Source: Caldilineaceae bacterium (GTDB lineage Bacteria > Chloroflexota > Anaerolineae > Caldilineales > Caldilineaceae). Taken from it: a DNA stretch of 41,451 nt. Below are positions 1-8,352 of the stretch, piece by piece; the stretch's first letter is position 1, and every line of letters starts with the position of its first letter. The notes under the pieces were generated by a model, which worked only from the letters and a program-made list of their open reading frames with translations, did no database searches and was not told the DNA's origin. The stretch covers positions 1 to 41,451 of the forward strand of contig JALSIX010000135.1 of assembly GCA_026989655.1 (NCBI GenBank), read 5' to 3'. The translations under genes were made by a program, and so were the position numbers.

Positions 1-1
1 G

Positions 2-97
2 CCGGTGCCCACGGACATGCCCACGGCCACCCCGACCCACACGCCCACGCCGGTGCCCACGGACACGCCCACGGCCACCCCGACCCACACGCCCACG
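2..97 (+). repeat. 48-bp tandem repeat encoding a Thr/Pro-rich 16-residue unit
   Basis: Two nearly identical 48-bp copies lie at 2..49 and 50..97, differing visibly at one base (ATG versus ACG at the sixth codon). A third copy begins at 98 and then diverges. The unit is a multiple of three and encodes a PVPTD-x-PTATPTHTPT block, so copy-number changes would keep the reading frame. The array runs into the window edge, so the full copy number is unknown. Confidence 0.9.
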
Positions 98-1579
98 CCG
101 GTGCACCCGGCCATCGGTGTGAGCAAGTATGTCGTCGTTCCCGCGGACGGGGTCGCAGAGATCGGCAGCACCGTGGTCTTCGCCATCCGGGTGGAGAACC
201 TGGGCGACACCACTCTGGTCCAGGTTCCCCTGTACGACCGCTACGAGGCGGACGTCCTCGCGTTCCTGGGGGCCGACATCGAGCCCACCCAGAGGACCGT
301 GCAGGGCACCCAGGGTGTCCTGTTCTGGGCGGACATCACCGAGGCCCTGGGCGATCTCCCGCCGGGCGCGGCCGTGGAGTTCCGGCTCGCGTTCCGACTG
401 ATCCGGGCCCGCTCCACCACCAACGTGGTCGCATCCGGCGAGGCCATCGACGAGTACGGCAACCGTGTTCCTCCGGTCTCGGGCCAGAGCAGCATTGGAG
501 TCCGATTCCGCACCCCGCCCCAGATCTTCTTGCCCTTCCTGCGCAAGTCCCTGCCGGTCGTGCCCACGCCCACGCCCTCTCCCACACCGGCCCCACCCAA
601 GGGACAGGGAGAGCCCGGATGCCCACCGGAGGGATGTACCGTGCCCGGCCTGGTCCATCCCAAGGGCATCGGAGTCCATCCCGGGTTGGACCGGCTCTAC
701 ATCGCCAGCCGAGACACAGACAGCCTGCTGGTCTTCGATCTTCGAACCCACCAGGTGGTCCAACGCGTGGCCACGGGCAGGGAGCCCTGGGACGTGGTGG
801 TGGACCCGGAGAGGAACGAGGTGTGGGTGAGCAACTACGCCAGTGCCGAGGTCTGGGTCTACGACGCGACCACCCTGGCACGGAAGCATCGGATCGCCAC
901 GGCCCCCAACCCCGGCATGATGGCCCTCTTCCCCGACCTGAACACGGTGGCGGTGGTGGTTCGAGGGATCCACGGCATCGCCATCATCCGGGACCACCGA
1001 GTGGTCCAGTACCTGGGGGCGGGGGGAAGAGGCCCCTTCGGCATCGCGGCCGATCCGGTGGGCCGCCAGTTGATGGTGAGCAACCGGGACACGGGCAACC
1101 TCTGGATCCACGTCTTCGACCCCGGGGCGAATACCTGGCGCACCAGCGGCACAGAGCTCAAATTCGGGGAGCGGGGTGAACGGACAGTGCCCTTCCAGGT
1201 GGCCTACAATCCGGCGAACCGGAAGCTGTATGTGCTCTACACCGTGCCCAGCGGCGCGTGGTACGTGGACATCTTCCGGAAGGAGAGCCTGGGATCCGTG
1301 CCCCGGATCGCCCGGGTCCAGGTGGGCAACAGCGGGCCGGCCAACAGCCCGGACGTGGGCGGTGTGGGGCTCGAGGTGAACCCCTCCACAGGCAACGTCT
1401 TCGTGGCCAACACCTTCGACGGCACCGTGAGTGTCATCAGCGGCGCGCGGGACGAGCTGGTGGCCACCGTGTCCGTCGGCCCCGATCCCTACGATGTGGC
1501 CGTCCATCCAGTCGCCAACCGGGTCTACGTGACCCTCCGGGCCGTGAACCGCCTGGCCGAGCTCGTGGACACCTACTGA
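2..1579 (+). CDS. Exported surface protein with Thr/Pro repeats, DUF11-like domain and YncE-like beta-propeller (5' truncated)
   Basis: The frame is open at the left edge, so the true start and any signal peptide lie outside. About 525 residues are visible. They run: a Thr/Pro repeat linker (about residues 1-33), a Ser/Val-rich beta domain resembling DUF11/conserved-repeat domains (about 36-170), a second Pro/Thr linker preceded by an 'IFLPFLRK' segment, then a C-terminal propeller (about 215-525). The propeller has repeated blades of the type 'GREPWDVVVDP', 'NEVWVSNY' and 'DPYDVAVHP', typical of YncE/NHL-like folds. The family is usually extracellular and involved in binding or scaffolding; no catalytic motif is visible. 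The function is inferred only at this level. The nearest downstream gene starts 329 bases later with its own promoter, so no operon is implied. Confidence 0.75.
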   Translation, partial: PVPTDMPTATPTHTPTPVPTDTPTATPTHTPTPVHPAIGVSKYVVVPADGVAEIGSTVVFAIRVENLGDTTLVQVPLYDRYEADVLAFLGADIEPTQRTVQGTQGVLFWADITEALGDLPPGAAVEFRLAFRLIRARSTTNVVASGEAIDEYGNRVPPVSGQSSIGVRFRTPPQIFLPFLRKSLPVVPTPTPSPTPAPPKGQGEPGCPPEGCTVPGLVHPKGIGVHPGLDRLYIASRDTDSLLVFDLRTHQVVQRVATGREPWDVVVDPERNEVWVSNYASAEVWVYDATTLARKHRIATAPNPGMMALFPDLNTVAVVVRGIHGIAIIRDHRVVQYLGAGGRGPFGIAADPVGRQLMVSNRDTGNLWIHVFDPGANTWRTSGTELKFGERGERTVPFQVAYNPANRKLYVLYTVPSGAWYVDIFRKESLGSVPRIARVQVGNSGPANSPDVGGVGLEVNPSTGNVFVANTFDGTVSVISGARDELVATVSVGPDPYDVAVHPVANRVYVTLRAVNRLAELVDTY

Positions 1580-1908
1580 GCCGGGCCGGCGGCTCCAGGC
1601 CCTTCCCAACCACCTCGGCCAGGACCCCCGGCCGGAGCTCGGTGCCCGCCCCCAGGACAACGGACCCCTCGTTCCCAGGGATCCCCATCCTCTGCCGGGG
1701 ATTGTTCACCGGGAGCAGGCCATCTTGGAGGAAGAAGGCGCCTCGGTCCCCGGTGGCCCGGGCGCGTCCGGGCCGCATCGGCGATGGAGCAGGTGTTCCC
1801 CCGTCCCCGCGGTTTCGATACGAGGATGCATGTGCTACAATGCACCCGGGACGCCCGCAGACGTCCAGACCGTGCCTCCATCCACCACCTCCTGCCGTCG
1901 AACGACCC
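1580..1908. other. Intergenic region with promoter for the LysM gene
   Basis: This 329-base stretch holds no convincing gene. Open frames cross it on both strands, but none has a ribosome-binding site or a recognisable protein. The only clear element is an extended -10 promoter near 1836. No terminator with a T-tract was seen after the stop at 1579. Confidence 0.55.
1813..1841 (+). promoter_or_regulatory. Probable promoter of LysM/lamin-tail gene
   Basis: An extended -10, TGC-TACAAT, is at 1833..1841, with a weak -35 (TTTCGA, 1813..1818) 17 bases upstream. The -10 is flanked by GTGC/GCAC, forming a short dyad around it. The predicted leader to the ATG at 1909 is about 60 bases. Confidence 0.5.
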
Positions 1909-2673
1909 ATGACCCGCCGCCAACTCGCCTTCGTCGTCCTGCTCAACGGACTGGTCAGCCTGGTCATTGCGCTGGCTGTGGTGTGGGTTGCCGAGCAGCG
2001 CCGCCCCGATCTGGCTGCCCTGTTGGCCACCCGGACCCCGGCGGAGCCCGTGGTCATCCTGGTGACCCCCACGCCCCTGCCCGCCACACCTACCCCACAG
2101 GTGGCCCAGGCCCCGACGCCGCCGCCCACCCCCACGCCGGCGCCCGAGCCCGCGGAGGACGGCATCTACATCGTCCAACCGGGAGACAGCCTCTTCGGCA
2201 TCGCCCTTGAGTTGGGCGTCACCATGGAGGCGCTGATGGAGGCCAACGGCATCACCGATCCGGATCGGATCTTCTCCGGCCAACGGCTGATCGTCCCCGG
2301 GGGCGCGCAGGACAGCCGCGGATCGTCCGGGACATCGTCGGCCCCGGAAGCCCCACCGCCCCCTGTGACCGGACTGGTGCTGCGGGTGGAGAACCCCGGC
2401 GACCTGGCCCAGGAGAATGCGCTGATCATCAACGATGGGGACGCAGCCCTCAACCTGGAGGGCTGGCAGCTCCGGCGCGCCGGAGGACCGACCTTCACCT
2501 TCGGCAACCATCCCCTGTTTCCGGGAGGAAGCGTGCGCGTCCACACCCGGGGGGGCACGGCGGACAGCCTCAACCTGTACTGGGGGCGCGAGGAGCCCCT
2601 GTGGCGCAGCGGCGACACGGTGGAACTGGTGGATCCCCAGGGCAGGGTGGTGGCCCAGACCTCTCTGCCCTGA
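1909..2673 (+). CDS. Membrane-anchored LysM and lamin-tail (LTD) domain protein
   Basis: The 254-residue protein starts MTRRQLAF and has one N-terminal membrane segment (about 8-27), a Pro/Thr-rich linker (about 42-82), a LysM domain (about 85-130, 'YIVQPGDSLFGIA...NGI...GQRLIVP') and a C-terminal beta domain (about 148-254) that fits the lamin-tail domain ('LIINDGDAALNLEGWQL', 'DTVELVDPQG'). LysM binds N-acetylglucosamine polymers such as peptidoglycan; lamin-tail domains in bacteria are exported and of uncertain role. The likely role is cell-envelope attachment outside the membrane. The frame stays open far upstream, but the ATG at 1909 is chosen because it begins the membrane anchor and follows the promoter at 1836. 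Confidence 0.8.
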   Translation: MTRRQLAFVVLLNGLVSLVIALAVVWVAEQRRPDLAALLATRTPAEPVVILVTPTPLPATPTPQVAQAPTPPPTPTPAPEPAEDGIYIVQPGDSLFGIALELGVTMEALMEANGITDPDRIFSGQRLIVPGGAQDSRGSSGTSSAPEAPPPPVTGLVLRVENPGDLAQENALIINDGDAALNLEGWQLRRAGGPTFTFGNHPLFPGGSVRVHTRGGTADSLNLYWGREEPLWRSGDTVELVDPQGRVVAQTSLP

Positions 2674-2732
2674 CGCCCCGGGAAGGTGGGGCGCTCTTCC
2701 CCATCCCCCACAGGAGACGCCAGACCCAGGAA

Positions 2733-2757
2733 GGGGCCCGGTGATCGACCGGGCCCC
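2733..2757. terminator. Hairpin, possible terminator after LysM gene
   Basis: A perfect 10-bp stem (GGGGCCCGGT / ACCGGGCCCC) with a 5-base loop starts 60 bases after the stop codon. There is no T-tract, so it may be an RNA-stability or factor-dependent element rather than a classic intrinsic terminator. Confidence 0.5.
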
Positions 2758-2893
2758 ACTCTGCCCACCCCCAGGGAGCTCCTCGCCCCGCCCGCGAGGA
2801 GGACGATGGCCCGGGAGCAGCGGGCGACCTCCAACGCCTCGGAAGCCATCGGCTGGCGGAACGGGCCGGAATATCGCGGGAAACGGGTCCATC

Positions 2894-2902
2894 TGGTAGA
2901 AT
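2894..2902 (+). promoter_or_regulatory. Extended -10 element upstream of small basic protein
   Basis: TGG-TAGAAT matches an extended -10. No good -35 lies at the expected distance. The start codon is 84 bases downstream. Confidence 0.4.
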
Positions 2903-2985
2903 GCGTTTGAACCCATCAGGAGCAGCCAGGGGGAGCGCCCCGCCCCCTGGTCCGTGGTCAGTGACGGAGAGCAACGGAGAACACC

Positions 2986-3456
2986 ATGGGCACCCCGAGG
3001 TCCAGACGACGTTATTTCCGCCGCCGAAAGGCCAAGGCCAAGGTGGAGGAGGGCCGCCTGCCCCAGCCCAGGCCCAAGGCCAGAGGACGACGACGTCGAG
3101 GCGAGAGGCGCCGTTCCCGCCGACGCCCCCCGGAGATCCTGGACATCCCCGAGTCCTTCGAGATCCTCCCGCCTGCCCAGGGGGAGGATGCAGGCCCGGC
3201 GGTGACTGCATACGTCTACACCACCGTGCTGCGCCCCGTCTACCGGGATGCCCTGGGCGACTATCGGTCGGAACACAGCCTGGGCGAGGGGCGGTACGAG
3301 ACCTCCCACACCCGGATCATGGCCCAGGTCACCGAGGAGATCCACTCCCGGGTGGAGGCCCATTTCAACCAGGTGGAGACGGAGGGGGACACCTGGAAAC
3401 GGCCGGTGGCGCCCAGGCCCCCGGAGGAGCCCGACGTGGACGGGGACGTCGGCTGA
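2986..3456 (+). CDS. Hypothetical protein with Arg/Lys-rich N-terminus
   Basis: The 156-residue protein is preceded by GGAGA (2976..2980) five bases before the ATG. Residues 1-48 are extremely basic (runs such as [13 protein letters not shown] and [15 protein letters not shown]), suggesting nucleic-acid or ribosome binding. The rest (about 50-156) is mixed and acidic at the end, with an invariant-looking core '[13 protein letters not shown]', '[24 protein letters not shown]'. No membrane segment or signal peptide is visible, and I do not recognise the family. It lies 73 bases upstream of asnS on the same strand and could be co-transcribed with it. The function is unknown. Confidence 0.65.
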   Translation: MGTPRSRRRYFRRRKAKAKVEEGRLPQPRPKARGRRRRGERRRSRRRPPEILDIPESFEILPPAQGEDAGPAVTAYVYTTVLRPVYRDALGDYRSEHSLGEGRYETSHTRIMAQVTEEIHSRVEAHFNQVETEGDTWKRPVAPRPPEEPDVDGDVG

Positions 3457-3529
3457 GAGGCCAGGCCGGCGTTCCGGAGCCATCCGCCCGGAGCCTGCGA
3501 CAATCCGTGTACGGCACAGGAGAGAGAAC

Positions 3530-4873
3530 GTGGCACCGGTCATCACCATCCGTGAGATGCCCCGGCATGTGGGCGAAGAGGTCGTCCTCCAGGGGTGGCT
3601 GTACCAGCGGACCGACAAGGGCCGTCTCCAGTTCCTCCAGATCCGAGATGGCACCGGCTTCTGCCAGGCCGTGGTCTTCAAGAAGAACCTCTCCTCGGAG
3701 GCGTTCCAGGCCGCTCGACGCCTGACCCAGGAGAGCAGCCTGCGGGTGCGGGGCACGGTGCGCCAGGATCCTCGGGCCCCGGGCGTGCCCGGAGGATACG
3801 AGTTGGACGTGCGCGACCTGGAGGTCATCCAGCTTGCGGAGCCCTTTCCCATCCAGCCCAAGGAGCATGGCGTCGAGTTCCTGATGCGCCATCGCCACCT
3901 GTGGATCCGCAGCCCGCGGCAGTGGGCCATCCAGCGGGTGCGGGCCTCCTTGGTGCGCTATCTGCGGGAATGGCTGGACAGCCACGGCTTCCTCAACGTG
4001 GACACGCCCATCATCACGCCGGCCGCGGCCGAGGGCACCACCACCCTGTTCGAGATCGACTACCACGGCGAGCCCGCCTACCTGGCCCAGACAGGCCAGC
4101 TCTACAACGAGGCCCACATCTTCGCCTTCGGCCGGGTCTACTGCTTCGGACCGACCTTCCGGGCCGAGAAGAGCAAGACCCGGCGGCATCTCCAGGAGTT
4201 CTGGATGCTGGAGCCGGAGATCGCCTTCTGCGATCTGGAGCAGCTCATGGCGATCCAGGAGACCATGATCGCCCAGGTGATCCAGCGCTGTCTCCAGGAG
4301 AACCAGGACGAACTCCGCCTGTTGGAGCGGGACACCGCCTCGCTGGAGCGGGTGCAGCCCCCCTTTCCCCGGATCCACTACGACGAGGCCGTGGAGCGGA
4401 TCAACCGGGCCGCGGCCGCGGGGGAGAAGGTCCCCGGATACGACGAGCCGGTGCCCCCCCTGGAGTGGGGGGAGGACTTCGGCAGCCCCCATGAGACCTA
4501 TCTGGCGGCCCAGTTCGACCGCCCCGTGTTCGTGCACCACTTCCCCACCGCGGCCAAGGCCTTCTACATGGAGCCCGAGCCGGATCGGCCCGAGGTGTGT
4601 CGGAGCGTGGACCTGTTGGCCCCCGAGGGCTACGGCGAGATCACCGGCGGCAGCGAGCGCATCAGCGATCCGGACAAGCTCCTCGCGGCCATCCAGGCCC
4701 ACAACCTGCCCTTGGACGCCTACCGGTGGTACATCGATCTGCGCCGCTACGGCTCGGTGGTCCACAGCGGCTTCGGCCTGGGTCTGGAGCGGACCGTGGC
4801 CTGGGTCTGCGGCCTGGAGCACGTCCGGGAGACCGTCGCGTTCCCCCGGACGCTCCAGTACATGCGGCCGTGA
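3530..4873 (+). CDS. asnS: Asparagine--tRNA ligase
   Basis: The 447-residue class IIb aminoacyl-tRNA synthetase charges tRNA-Asn in the cytoplasm. An N-terminal OB-fold anticodon-binding domain (about 10-105, '[26 protein letters not shown]') is followed by the class II core. Motif 2 is visible as '[21 protein letters not shown]', whose '[11 protein letters not shown]' is the AsnRS rather than AspRS form. Motif 3 is '[21 protein letters not shown]', and the end '[10 protein letters not shown]' is typical for AsnRS. The frame is open upstream, but the GTG at 3530 is preceded by AGGAGAG (3518..3524) and starts exactly at the OB fold. The stop is 15 bases before the next gene. Confidence 0.95.
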   Translation: MAPVITIREMPRHVGEEVVLQGWLYQRTDKGRLQFLQIRDGTGFCQAVVFKKNLSSEAFQAARRLTQESSLRVRGTVRQDPRAPGVPGGYELDVRDLEVIQLAEPFPIQPKEHGVEFLMRHRHLWIRSPRQWAIQRVRASLVRYLREWLDSHGFLNVDTPIITPAAAEGTTTLFEIDYHGEPAYLAQTGQLYNEAHIFAFGRVYCFGPTFRAEKSKTRRHLQEFWMLEPEIAFCDLEQLMAIQETMIAQVIQRCLQENQDELRLLERDTASLERVQPPFPRIHYDEAVERINRAAAAGEKVPGYDEPVPPLEWGEDFGSPHETYLAAQFDRPVFVHHFPTAAKAFYMEPEPDRPEVCRSVDLLAPEGYGEITGGSERISDPDKLLAAIQAHNLPLDAYRWYIDLRRYGSVVHSGFGLGLERTVAWVCGLEHVRETVAFPRTLQYMRP

Positions 4874-4888
4874 GCGCCCTTCCCGTAC

Positions 4889-5998
4889 ATGGTCTATCTC
4901 CTGGTCTTCGCCAGCGGCTTCCTGCTGGCCCTTGGCTTGACCCCTACCGCCGCCCGGCTGGGCCAGCGGCTGGGCCTCCTGGACCGTCCGGGCGGCCGCC
5001 GCCGTCATCGGGGCGCCATTCCCCGCACCGGGGGACTGGCCCTGTTCGGGGCCTTCATGGCCGTGGTCCTGTCCACCCTCCTGCTGCCCCGGCTCTTTCC
5101 GGAGGCTGTGGCCTGGCTCCCGCCCCGCAACGACCCCAACGAGCTCCGACGCCTGGTGGCCCTGCTGGTGGGCTCCACCTTCTGTGTCGCGGTGGGGGCC
5201 CTGGACGATCGGTTCGAGTTCGCGCCGGGCCCCCAGTACCTGGCCCAGTTGACGGCCGCGGCCGTGGCCATGGCCGGCCTGATCTTCATCAAACACGTGA
5301 ACAACCCCCTGGGCACCGGGTTCCTGGGCGGCCCAGAGGGCCTGCCCTGGTGGTTGGTGGGGCCGGTGACCGTCTTCTGGTTCATGGGCATGATGAACAC
5401 CGTGAACTGGCTGGACGGGCTGGACGGACTGGTGGCCGGGGTGACGGCCATCTTCTGCATCATCCTGGCCGTCCACATGCTCTTCGTGGTGGAACCGCCC
5501 CAGGAGAGCGTGGCCCTGCTCCCGGTGGCCCTGCTGGGAGCGGTGTTGGGCTTTCTGCCCTTCAACTTCGCCCCGGCCCGGGTCTTCATGGGCAGCAGCG
5601 GCAGCTACTTCCTGGGCTTTGCCCTGGCTGCCCTGGGGATCATCGGCGGCGCCCGCCTGGCCACGGTCCTCCTGGTCCTGGGCCTGCCCATCCTGGATGT
5701 GGCCTGGCTCATCGTACAGCGGTGGCGGCGAGGCGTCTCCCCGGGCCAGAGCGGACGGGACCATCTGCACTATCGTCTCCAGGAGAAGGGGCTCAGCGAA
5801 CGGGCCATCGTCCTGGGCTACTGGCTCTTCTGTGCGATCTTCGGCGGCCTGACCCTGTTGCTGGACAGCCGGCTCTACAAGCTGGTGGCCCTCCTGGGCC
5901 TGGGCGCGGTGGGCCTGCTCGTCCTGGTCTGGGCCAACCATCCATCCCCATCCCAGCGCCATGACCACCCGGATCTTCGCCATCGAGACCAGCTGTGA
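4889..5998 (+). CDS. Polyprenyl-phosphate N-acetylhexosamine-1-phosphate transferase (TagO/WecA/MraY family)
   Basis: The 369-residue polytopic membrane protein has about ten hydrophobic segments. The family transfers a sugar-1-phosphate from a UDP-sugar to undecaprenyl phosphate, the first membrane step of cell-surface polysaccharide synthesis. Visible motifs are the DD pair 'GALDDRFEF' (about 108), 'MMNTVNWLDGLDGL' (about 172-185) and the histidine motif 'GRDHLHYRL' (about 290). One oddity stands out: the segment that normally reads F-M-G-D-x-G-S, whose Asp binds magnesium, reads 'FMGSSGSYFLGF' here (about 231-242), so the Asp is replaced by Ser. The end overlaps tsaD by 38 bases in another frame, and the last 20 or so residues are hydrophilic. 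WecA/TagO type is favoured over MraY because of the length and the histidine motif. Confidence 0.85.
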   Translation: MVYLLVFASGFLLALGLTPTAARLGQRLGLLDRPGGRRRHRGAIPRTGGLALFGAFMAVVLSTLLLPRLFPEAVAWLPPRNDPNELRRLVALLVGSTFCVAVGALDDRFEFAPGPQYLAQLTAAAVAMAGLIFIKHVNNPLGTGFLGGPEGLPWWLVGPVTVFWFMGMMNTVNWLDGLDGLVAGVTAIFCIILAVHMLFVVEPPQESVALLPVALLGAVLGFLPFNFAPARVFMGSSGSYFLGFALAALGIIGGARLATVLLVLGLPILDVAWLIVQRWRRGVSPGQSGRDHLHYRLQEKGLSERAIVLGYWLFCAIFGGLTLLLDSRLYKLVALLGLGAVGLLVLVWANHPSPSQRHDHPDLRHRDQL

Positions 5999-7016
5999 CG
6001 AGACCGCCGCGGCCGTGGTGGCCGATGGCCGCGACCTGCTGAGCAACCAGGTGGCCAGCCAGATCGAGATCCACCGCCGTTTCGGCGGGATCTACCCAGA
6101 GGTGGCCAGCCGCCAGCATGTCCTGGCCATCCAGACCGTGGTCCAGGATGCCCTGGCCGAGGCGGATCTGAGCTGGATCGGCCAGGCCGATCTCCTGGCC
6201 GTCACCCATGGACCGGGCCTGGCAGGCAGCCTCCTGGTGGGGGTGAACATGGCCAAGGGCCTCGCGCTGGCCAGCGGCCGCCCTCTGATCCCCGTCAACC
6301 ATCTGGAAGGACACGTCTACAGCAACTGGATCCGGGTGGACGGCCGCACCGCGGAGGACCTCTTCCCCACCGTTGTCCTCATCGTCTCCGGCGGCCACAC
6401 CGAACTGGTGCTCATGGAAGGCCACTGCCGCTATCGCTGCCTGGGCAGCACCCTGGACGATGCGGCCGGAGAGGCCTTCGACAAGGTGGCCCGGCTCCTG
6501 GGCCTGGGCTTTCCCGGCGGTCCCGCCATCCAACAGGCCGGGGAATCCGGAGATCCCCAGCGCTTTCCCCTGCCCAGGCCCCTGATGCAGGCCCAGGAAC
6601 ACCGCTTCAACTTCAGTTTCTCCGGGCTGAAGACCGCGGTGCTCCACCTGGCCCGTCGGCTGGAGCAGGAGGGTCTGGACCCCCGCGAGCCCCGACTGGC
6701 CGCGGACATCGCGGCCAGCTTCCAGGCCGCGGTGGCCGAGGTCCTGGTGGCCAAGACCATGGACGCGGCCAGGGCCTTCCGAGCCCGCCAGATCTGCATC
6801 TGCGGCGGCGTCAGCGCGAACCGGGTCCTGCGGAGCCTGGCCCACGCCCAGGCCCAGGAGATGGGCCTCCCCCTCCACATCCCGCCCCTCTTCCTCTGCA
6901 CGGACAACGCGGCCATGATCGCGGCCGCGGCCCACTACCGGGCCACCTACACGGAGATCCTGGACACGGTGGACGGGATGGCCATGGACATCCATGCCAA
7001 CCTGCCCCTGGCCTGA
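5961..7016 (+). CDS. tsaD: tRNA N6-adenosine threonylcarbamoyltransferase TsaD
   Basis: The 351-residue Kae1/TsaD family protein transfers threonylcarbamoyl from threonylcarbamoyl-AMP to A37 of tRNAs that read ANN codons, working with TsaB and TsaE (not in this window). It has the signature start 'IFAIETSCDETAAAVV', the metal-binding histidines in 'NHLEGHVYSNW' (about 112-122), the ASKHA nucleotide-binding segments 'VSGGHTELV' and 'TLDDAAGEAFDKVAR', and 'CGGVSANRVLR' near 280. It begins inside the end of the preceding sugar-phosphate transferase gene, so translation is probably coupled. The length is normal for the family. Confidence 0.96.
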   Translation: MTTRIFAIETSCDETAAAVVADGRDLLSNQVASQIEIHRRFGGIYPEVASRQHVLAIQTVVQDALAEADLSWIGQADLLAVTHGPGLAGSLLVGVNMAKGLALASGRPLIPVNHLEGHVYSNWIRVDGRTAEDLFPTVVLIVSGGHTELVLMEGHCRYRCLGSTLDDAAGEAFDKVARLLGLGFPGGPAIQQAGESGDPQRFPLPRPLMQAQEHRFNFSFSGLKTAVLHLARRLEQEGLDPREPRLAADIAASFQAAVAEVLVAKTMDAARAFRARQICICGGVSANRVLRSLAHAQAQEMGLPLHIPPLFLCTDNAAMIAAAAHYRATYTEILDTVDGMAMDIHANLPLA

Positions 7017-7254
7017 TCGAATCCGCCTCCCCCCGCCTCCATATCATCTCGCCCCAGAAGGGGGTGCGGGTCACACCTTCCATTGCGAGCCCTTAACCCA
7101 GACTTCACGGCTTTCTCCCATCTACAGGTGCACAATGGACTCAGGAGGCCCGTGGCCACGCCGCCTCTTCCCCCCTCCGAGTCGGGGGAGGGAATCCGTG
7201 TGGCCTGGACAGCGGCCTGGAGAGCTGCTGTCCCTGCGAGAGAGGAGAAGTCCC

Positions 7255-8178
7255 ATGTACACGTGGACGCTGACATCCGCTCGTGTTCGGGCCGGCCTGG
7301 CCGGAATGGCCCTGGCCCTGCTCCTGGGGCTCGGCATGGCCCTCGCCCCCGGCAACGCCCGGGCGGCCCCCACGGCCGAGGAGAGCCCGCCCCCCTCGAA
7401 ACGCGCCTACACCCCAGAACCGGGCCTGCTGGTGGTCCGGGTGGACCCCCAGGGGCCGGCCGGGGCCGCGGGCGTGGTCCGGGGCGACATCCTGTGGGCC
7501 GTGGACGGGGACCCGGTGAACACGGTCCAGGAGCTCCGGTTCCTGCTGCGCACCTTCCAGCCCGGCGACACCGTGGAGGTGAGCCTCCGCCGGGGCGACG
7601 AGGAACGGAGCGTGACAGTCACCCTGGGCGAACGGCGCGGACGGGCCTACCTGGGCATCCTGCCCTTGGACGACCTCCGGGTAGGGCGCTGGCTGGCCCG
7701 TCGTGGCCGGCCCGGCCCAGGTGGCCCCCAGGGCCCAAGGGCCTTCCCCTTCCCCGGCCATCCCCCGGGCCGAGGAGTCCGGATCCTGGCGGTGGTGGAG
7801 GCCGGGCCCGCGGCCCAGGCCGGCCTGGAACCCGGGGAGAGGGTGGTGGCGATGGACGGGCGGCCAGTGGCCGCTCCCCGGGACCTGGTGGAGGCCCTGC
7901 GGGACAAGGCACCGGGGGACGTGGTGGCCCTGGAGGTGCTGGCCCTGGACGGTTCCTCCCGCACCGTGGAGGTGACCCTGGGCGCACATCCCGACCGTCC
8001 GGGGCTCCCCTATCTGGGCCTGCAGCTCCGGCGAGCCCATCCGGGGGTTCCCGGGCTCCGGGGCTCCTCGCCCCGGGCCTTCCCGGATCCCCTGGGACGA
8101 TCGGGCGCTCTGAACCCATGGGGCCCCACGGCCAGAGGCCCGGCCCGGGCCGGGGGGTTCCCTTTGGGAACCCGGTGA
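7255..8178 (+). CDS. Exported protein with two PDZ domains
   Basis: The 307-residue protein is preceded by AGAGGAGAAG (7241..7250), which supports the ATG at 7255. A signal peptide is clear (charged start, hydrophobic about 13-31, 'ARAAP' near 36-39). PDZ1 spans about 56-130 ('AGAAGVVRGDILWAVDGDPV') and PDZ2 about 180-260 ('AAQAGLEPGERVVAMDGRPV'). No serine-protease domain is present, unlike HtrA/DegP, so this is probably a peptide-binding or sensor-partner protein outside the membrane. A Gly/Pro/Arg-rich spacer separates the PDZ domains, and a low-complexity Pro/Gly/Arg tail follows. It lies upstream of a sensor kinase, which suggests envelope sensing. That link is an inference, weakened by the hairpin between the two genes. 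Confidence 0.8.
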   Translation: MYTWTLTSARVRAGLAGMALALLLGLGMALAPGNARAAPTAEESPPPSKRAYTPEPGLLVVRVDPQGPAGAAGVVRGDILWAVDGDPVNTVQELRFLLRTFQPGDTVEVSLRRGDEERSVTVTLGERRGRAYLGILPLDDLRVGRWLARRGRPGPGGPQGPRAFPFPGHPPGRGVRILAVVEAGPAAQAGLEPGERVVAMDGRPVAAPRDLVEALRDKAPGDVVALEVLALDGSSRTVEVTLGAHPDRPGLPYLGLQLRRAHPGVPGLRGSSPRAFPDPLGRSGALNPWGPTARGPARAGGFPLGTR

Positions 8179-8212
8179 CGGCCGAACTCGTCGTGTAGAG
8201 AGCATGGAGGAT

Positions 8213-8256
8213 GCCGTTGGGGACCGGGAGACCTGGCCTCTCGGGCCCCCAACGGC
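8213..8256 (+). terminator. Hairpin between PDZ gene and histidine kinase
   Basis: The arms GCCGTTGGGG (8213..8222) and CCCCAACGGC (8247..8256) form a perfect 10-bp stem over a 24-base loop that can partly fold. It is followed by CTTTCCCT. It lies 35 bases after the PDZ stop, so it may end that transcript or reduce read-through into the kinase gene. Confidence 0.5.
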
Positions 8257-8352
8257 CTTTCCCTGTGAAAGAACCCGGACAGGGCACACCCCCTCGTCCT
8301 CTCTTCGCCTGGTCTCCGGGGATATTCTCGTCTTCTCCAGGATCGCGGAGCC

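Larger units (their letters stand above)
2674..2985. other. Intergenic region with hairpin and promoter
   Basis: This 312-base region carries a strong GC hairpin just after the LysM gene (2733..2757) and an extended -10 near 2897. No gene-like frame with a ribosome-binding site was found. Confidence 0.6.

Noticed and set aside
1258-1908. Upstream extension of the LysM frame
   Set aside because: The frame is open, but the residues before 1909 overlap the propeller gene in another frame and lack protein-like features. The membrane anchor and promoter place the start at 1909.
1437-2165. Minus-strand open frame across 1580-1908
   Set aside because: Part of it has a fairly protein-like composition, but it overlaps two real genes and has no start signal. 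I see no homology I can name.
3365-6046. 893-codon open frame on the minus strand
   Set aside because: It runs antisense to asnS, the sugar-phosphate transferase and tsaD, which all have clear family motifs. Its Gln/Gly/His/Asp-rich composition is typical of antisense GC-rich sequence.
7093-7108. TTAAC and TTCAC at 11-base spacing upstream of the PDZ gene
   Set aside because: This resembles a response-regulator direct repeat, but two five-base matches are too little evidence, and no promoter was found near it.
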